From assembly GCF_001570925.1 (NCBI RefSeq), contig NZ_BCSP01000008.1, forward strand, positions 24,965 to 88,964: DNA of 64,000 nt, in the 5' to 3' direction. The notes beneath the pieces are model-generated. The model was not told the origin of the DNA and searched no databases. It saw only the letters and a list, made by a program, of their open reading frames with translations. The stretch comes from [Zimmermannella] bifida NBRC 103089. GTDB lineage: Bacteria > Actinomycetota > Actinomycetes > Actinomycetales > Microbacteriaceae. This document shows, piece after piece, positions 61,801-64,000 of the stretch. The translations under genes and the position numbers were made by a program. Position 1 is the stretch's first letter. Every line of letters starts with the position of its first letter.

Positions 61801-61877
61801 ACTCGGTGGCGCAGCGACGTGATTCCGGCGACAAGCCAGTTCCGCGCTGCGGTTACCCACGCCCGGATCCGATTCAC
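55824..61877 (-). CDS. Giant membrane-anchored Ig/cadherin-like and fibronectin type III repeat protein
   Basis: 2017 aa from GTG 61877 (AAAGG 9 nt upstream). A short basic cytoplasmic N-terminus and one helix (IAIGLVLLLAIGIPAFL) are followed by a beta-rich part (about 60-390) resembling a propeller, an acidic linker, and about eleven Ig/cadherin-like modules from about 420 to 1470, marked by VLxNDxDxDGD-type motifs (VLMNDSDADGD, PLDNDVDANGD, VLANDSDPDGD, VLDNDVDPDGD). About five FN3-like modules follow from 1480 (PPTNVRATPVGPGTAKV). The tail has five cysteines. It probably projects outside the cell as an adhesin or scaffold. It is divergent from the YbaB-like gene. Confidence 0.88.
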   Translation of the reverse strand: MNRIRAWVTAARNWLVAGITSLRHRVHIAIGLVLLLAIGIPAFLHPGVPEARTDLNEGGVWVTNTEKGIVGHLNYPARTLESGLQVTSSDFDISQHERDVVFNDSGANSVATVNVATTALSTASTFDFEAEVVQGGNRSAVLNRESGEFWVMPASESGSMPLTAETAQTTRLPGGKLTANADGVIFGFSPETGQLATVTPEGAGYATSLTQIDGVSPTGDVQFTVVGDKPVVIDRTTAKIHLPSGKQVDAPNSDIVLQQPSGKSDYVVLADGANLFQIDLDSGQQVSMALKQPTPGLAAAPVQHGGCSYGAWAGSGNFLRWCDNDTETESMHVESLMEAKTPVFRVNRDVIVLNDTGKGSVWLPNDKMVLIDNWEEIESEIKADEEREDSPQTSDEVADPDRNTENKPPVANDDEFGVRPGASNLLPVLMNDSDADGDLLTASVTEPAAGIQVNASRGGAALQAEVPDSASGKHTFVYQAADGRGGTDTAKVTLDVHPWEQNEAPEQRRVPKVVLGAEATTEYNVMPDWVDPDGDMFFLEDVKAPEGIQVRFRQEGTIGITDVGSTPGMVQLTVKMSDGRKSREGTINLDVRGTDNIRPKANGDFVVVREGETATVSPLDNDVDANGDRLSLVSLSAAPPGTSVTPALDTGSFDFISSAKGTYYLTYTVTDGPSSTTGIVRIDVLERDNDSPPVAQDDIALLPTGGASLSAVLNNDFDPSGAVLVVQSVTVPENAPVQVSLVDHHLLRFTSRQAFEEPVKVSYTVSNGKQSAEAEVMVVPTSQADTAEPPQPEPDRLRVRVGDVGGVAVLENDRSVNGLPLRVQPKLSHSIPADAGTAFVTGNEVRFRAYDKPGSYTLTYNVEDDAGNLATATVTIEVVDTAEGANTAPQPEDVTAYAVAGQQTRIPIPLSGIDPDGDSVALVGVQQAAAMGVVETGTAWLEYTPSKDASGTDTFSYIVEDRFGKQTTARVRVGVAPPSAINQVPSTAPDVVRVRPNRTVSVDVLANDSDPDGDALGIESESIRATDDQRDRVSVRDNFMNVTTPGDEGAVVASYDVTDGRGGKNSSLLTVHVQKDAPLRAPMPADDLVSQLQVDEQGSQVRVSVLDNDVDPDGDRASLQLFSDDEGVTVDGQSLIIDVQEKRRQVVYGVRDQDGLEGFAVVSVPGSEVERPRVNSSMVPIAMRGGQSLTLELNQYVMVRPGRAPIIPDPASLTTAPGLKVEPIESDADRIKITADKDFNGTSSVSFDVADGDLEQDRSTLNAGIVLPVNVRTESNQPPVFRPSPLSVAVAESAVVANVCQMAKDPDGTPSEKLKYRVIKAPKELGVTISGCELSVTLRDNVDYGPLGEIEVGVDDGQGEVTGGIPVTVKASTRPLIQVSPASITNVQRGETKTIDIRKYAINPFPDKEMKIVGSPSIDRGQGTAHAEGLTLTATPSKEMLGTFTVSYTLQDATGDPERQVRGTVTLTVKDKPAPPTNVRATPVGPGTAKVTFEPGDSHGSPIQKFTIRTSGGVTSECTGTECLVSGLQNGSTHEFQVSATNEMGTSESSGWSPGVLIDVQPEQPAPPQLVPKDGAVEVIIQPTASQGSPVSHYMVTLHPGEQQKKVTATDEPMRVQFTGLQNGTAYRASVQAFNSAKKPSESSSLSREAVPFGKPAPVNDVAITEGANVNNSTGTVVVSWKPGDGNGRPVQEFWVELTNGDWKTVGADVKQVEFQVPLGEDVSAEVVQFTEFGPSEGAHTNSVRPLGSPNAPVGAQAAVVGPGEVRVTGARTNGGGGFSDIDIELQVHDPANGWVRYSSGMTLSGFNLGEPATVEFRAVAMNGGQERESDQVSVTTSGVYFEKPAKPTVNWSTNTSHVVTFTVEMQDAARGKPVTKIDVIGDARLSGHASSTFTVQGAPGDRIDVEVRACYDDGTCGGWEPVVVEIPVEYEVSLTKCADGDKDPSCHTVSLTYSNSQFAGKNVQCVYQNSKFGNQPPANGREGQVIDTGWKTNYSDANSFEQGIQSGSVQVSCYLK

Positions 61878-62057
61878 GAATGCGCGCCTTTCTATATGTC
61901 GTTCCGCTAGCAACTCGGAAATCTATCAGCAAGTTGTGTCTTGCGATCTTCTACTTCAGGTTGATTTTTTGCCCCGACATTTCAAATTTAAGACTGAGGT
62001 GGCCTTCATCCCCTATCGTGATCGCGAATTGTCCCGGACGTCCCAAAGGAGCCAAGC

Positions 62058-62822
62058 GTGATTAACGCTTTCGACTCGAGCAACTATGCAAAGGAACTGC
62101 TCGATCTGCAACAGCAAATGGAAGAAGCGCAAAAGCAAGCGTTTGATTCGATGCGCGAAGTTATTGCATACCGTCTATACGGCGGTGCCGCAGCAATGTG
62201 GGATGACGAAGAAGTTGTCTACGTGGCCGTCAACGAACAGGGCGCTCCCGCAGAGATCCGACTGGCCCAGGACTGGGACGATGAATACACCGTTGCCGAG
62301 GTTGTCGAGGTCGTTGCCGTGCTGGCACGACGCCTCGAAGCGATCCGCGTCGAGCGCGCCAAGGCACACATCGCCGACTACCCCGAGGACTTCGAAGCGA
62401 TTACTGATGCACACGTACAGGAAGCCTTTAACGATGTGCAGCCTGGTGCAACGGTCAACCTCAACGACATTGAGGGAGAAGCCATCGACGCCAGCCACCG
62501 ACTGACCGAACTTCAAGAAGAAGTTAGCGCCGCGAAAGCTGCTGGATTCGACTCGCTCGATGAGGAACGCCCGGTGTCACTTATCGTGATGGCTGGAATG
62601 CTTGTCGGCGTTCGACTCAACCCAGAATTCATTAACCGTTCAACGACCGTTCAAATCAATGCGGCAATCGCCGAAGAAATTAGTCGCGTGAATTCCGGCG
62701 AAGAGGTTAATGACAATTCACTTGCTTCGCGTTTGGCCGCTACCAAATCGAATGCAGAAGCGCTCGCAGCAACACTGCGCGCGCAGCGAATGACCGGGTC
62801 AAATCCCTTTGGCAATAACTAA
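62058..62822 (+). CDS. YbaB/EbfC-like protein, possibly tandem-duplicated
   Basis: 254 aa from GTG 62058 (AAAGGAG upstream). The N-terminal half has a coiled helix (LLDLQQQMEEAQKQAFDSM) followed by strands VVYVAVNEQGAPAEIRLAQ and a helix, the YbaB nucleoid-protein pattern. The second half repeats the scheme (HRLTELQEEVSAAKAAGF, then PVSLIVMAGMLVGVRLNPE and a helix), suggesting two such modules. Longer YbaB-like proteins occur in ESX loci, where a role in secretion rather than DNA binding is plausible. It is 14 bp upstream of the next gene. Confidence 0.7.
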   Translation: MINAFDSSNYAKELLDLQQQMEEAQKQAFDSMREVIAYRLYGGAAAMWDDEEVVYVAVNEQGAPAEIRLAQDWDDEYTVAEVVEVVAVLARRLEAIRVERAKAHIADYPEDFEAITDAHVQEAFNDVQPGATVNLNDIEGEAIDASHRLTELQEEVSAAKAAGFDSLDEERPVSLIVMAGMLVGVRLNPEFINRSTTVQINAAIAEEISRVNSGEEVNDNSLASRLAATKSNAEALAATLRAQRMTGSNPFGNN

Positions 62823-62836
62823 GGAACTGGCACAGC

Positions 62837-64000
62837 ATGAATGAGCAACTCCAGCAGCGAGTAAACAACCACCAGGTATTTAGGTCGAGTGACAAGCAGG
62901 AAGCCAATTTCGCTGACGCCGCACGTGCGGCAGCGGAACGCCCTGCGCAACCAGAAGCTTCCGAGACCGTGGCCCCCAGCGAAGCTGGTGCAACGGGCAC
63001 AAGTGCCGGCGGCAATGGCGGCATGAGCGTTGACGGTGCCGTTCCGGGCGCAATCAAGAAGGACCACGGCTCGGAATCGGGCGGTGCTGGTGGCGGTGCC
63101 GAAGGTGCCGGCAGCGGCGGCGGTGCCCCGTCGGGCGGCAAGTCGGATGCACCAAAGGCAGAGGACAAGAAGGACAACGCTGCGGACAGCGACACCACTT
63201 CGGGTATCGCTAGCGAGGGCAAGGACACGACGGTTACGAAGTCTGACGATCAGTCCACGAGCGACTCGACGCCTGACCTGCCAGATTTCAAGTCGAACAA
63301 CGATGACGACATTGCCATGAACGCGACAGAATCCGGCGACGGCGACCAGATCATCATCACCGGTGACAACAACGTCATCATCATGCCGCCAAGCAAGGAT
63401 GATGATGACGACGACGCATCGGATGCCACCACAGACGACAAGGACGGCGACTCGAAGAGCGGCGATGGCGACAGCGAGGACGGCGATGGACCGTCCGAGT
63501 CTGGCGACGGCGACCAGATCATCGTGTCCGGTGACAACAACGTCATCATCATGCCGAACGAAGACGGCGCCTACCCACCGGGACTCGAAGAATTTCTTGG
63601 CAACCTCGGCGGTAAGGACAAGGGCGGCCTGCCTGATCTGAGCGGCAACCCTGGCGGCACACCCGGCGGCGAACCAGGCGGCAACCCAACCGGTGCCGGC
63701 GACACTCCGGGTGGTATGCCCGGCGGTGAGCCAGACGGAAACCCAACCGGTGCCAGCGACGCTTCGAACGGAATGCCCGGCGGCGACCCAAGCGGCGACC
63801 CAAGCGGCAACCCAAGCGGTATGCCTGCAGCCACCGAAACGCAGCCACCAGCTGACCCGAACGCCGGTGGTGGCGGCACACCATCTGGTGCCGGTGGTGG
63901 CGGCACCCCGTCTGGTGGTGGCGGTGGCGGCACCCCGTCCGGCGGCGGCGGTGGCGGCACCCCGTCTGGTGGCGGCGGTGGCGGCACCCCGTCTGGTGGC
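62837..64000 (+). CDS. Acidic, Gly/Pro-rich low-complexity protein (3' end cut by window edge)
   Basis: A frame from ATG 62837 (AAGGA upstream) stays open for 388 codons to the window end. It begins MNEQLQQRVNNHQVFRSSDK (helical), then Ala/Glu/Gly-rich. A block near residues 160-176 (ESGDGDQIIITGDNNVIIMP) recurs near 220-240 with two changes. Later parts are GGNPTGA/GGMPGGEP repeats, and the visible end is a run of GGGGGTPSG units. There is no signal peptide or helix in the visible part. It is probably a secreted or surface protein of the type VII locus, because it is co-oriented with and 14 bp behind the YbaB-like gene. Its true end and function are unknown. Confidence 0.75.
   Translation, partial: MNEQLQQRVNNHQVFRSSDKQEANFADAARAAAERPAQPEASETVAPSEAGATGTSAGGNGGMSVDGAVPGAIKKDHGSESGGAGGGAEGAGSGGGAPSGGKSDAPKAEDKKDNAADSDTTSGIASEGKDTTVTKSDDQSTSDSTPDLPDFKSNNDDDIAMNATESGDGDQIIITGDNNVIIMPPSKDDDDDDASDATTDDKDGDSKSGDGDSEDGDGPSESGDGDQIIVSGDNNVIIMPNEDGAYPPGLEEFLGNLGGKDKGGLPDLSGNPGGTPGGEPGGNPTGAGDTPGGMPGGEPDGNPTGASDASNGMPGGDPSGDPSGNPSGMPAATETQPPADPNAGGGGTPSGAGGGGTPSGGGGGGTPSGGGGGGTPSGGGGGGTPSGG

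Overview
The window is about 64 kb of GC-rich, densely packed chromosome from an actinobacterium, most likely a member of the Microbacteriaceae (order Micrococcales). The reasons are menaquinone biosynthesis, a 32-residue bS22/AURKAIP1-type ribosomal protein next to an excisionase-type HTH gene, an archaeal-type AspRS, a type VII secretion locus, and many genes that look leaderless (a TANNNT hexamer 6-8 nt before the start codon). I see no IS elements, CRISPR arrays, phage genes or rRNA. One tRNA (Tyr, GTA) is present. The family assignment comes from gene content and is an inference.

Layout. 1-6 kb: a cut M23 peptidase gene, an inositol-monophosphatase-family gene, tRNA-Tyr with a partly duplicated tail, a cluster of palindromic intergenic repeats, a ZIP transporter, yajQ and cardiolipin synthase. 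6-20 kb: a ferredoxin-NADP reductase and an almost complete menaquinone set (polyprenyl diphosphate synthase, menG, menF, menD, menA, menE, menB, menC), interspersed with a PPK2 kinase and small membrane proteins. 20-25.4 kb: system II cytochrome c maturation (ccsB, resB, ccdA, a ResA/TlpA-like lipoprotein) behind a histidine phosphatase. The quinone and cytochrome c assembly genes thus form one respiratory neighbourhood.

25-37 kb is mixed housekeeping: aspS, nhaA with a coupled glutaredoxin-like gene, bS22, an HTH protein, a K+ uptake pair, luxS-mtnN (activated methyl cycle and AI-2), a J-domain membrane protein, proC, tadA and upp.

37-64 kb is one large accessory locus built around a type VII (ESX/WXG100) secretion machine: EccC (three ATPase domains), EccD, an RDD-FHA protein, two WXG100 proteins, a mycosin-like protease, a 615-aa Ala/Gly/Met-repeat protein, a helical protein, a Ser/Thr kinase, a TgpA-like transglutaminase-fold protein, DUF58 and MoxR proteins, a 2017-aa membrane-anchored protein with many Ig/cadherin-like and FN3 domains, a YbaB-like protein, and an acidic Gly-rich protein running off the window. 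No EccB or EccE is visible. Several enzymes in this locus have altered catalytic residues: the mycosin Asp is replaced by Glu, the transglutaminase lacks its Cys, and one WXG protein has FQG. I regard this locus as the main item of interest.

Intergenic DNA carries two palindromic repeat families (about 60-72 bp and about 74 bp), a 6-copy 11-bp tandem array, and several strong hairpins at convergent gene ends.
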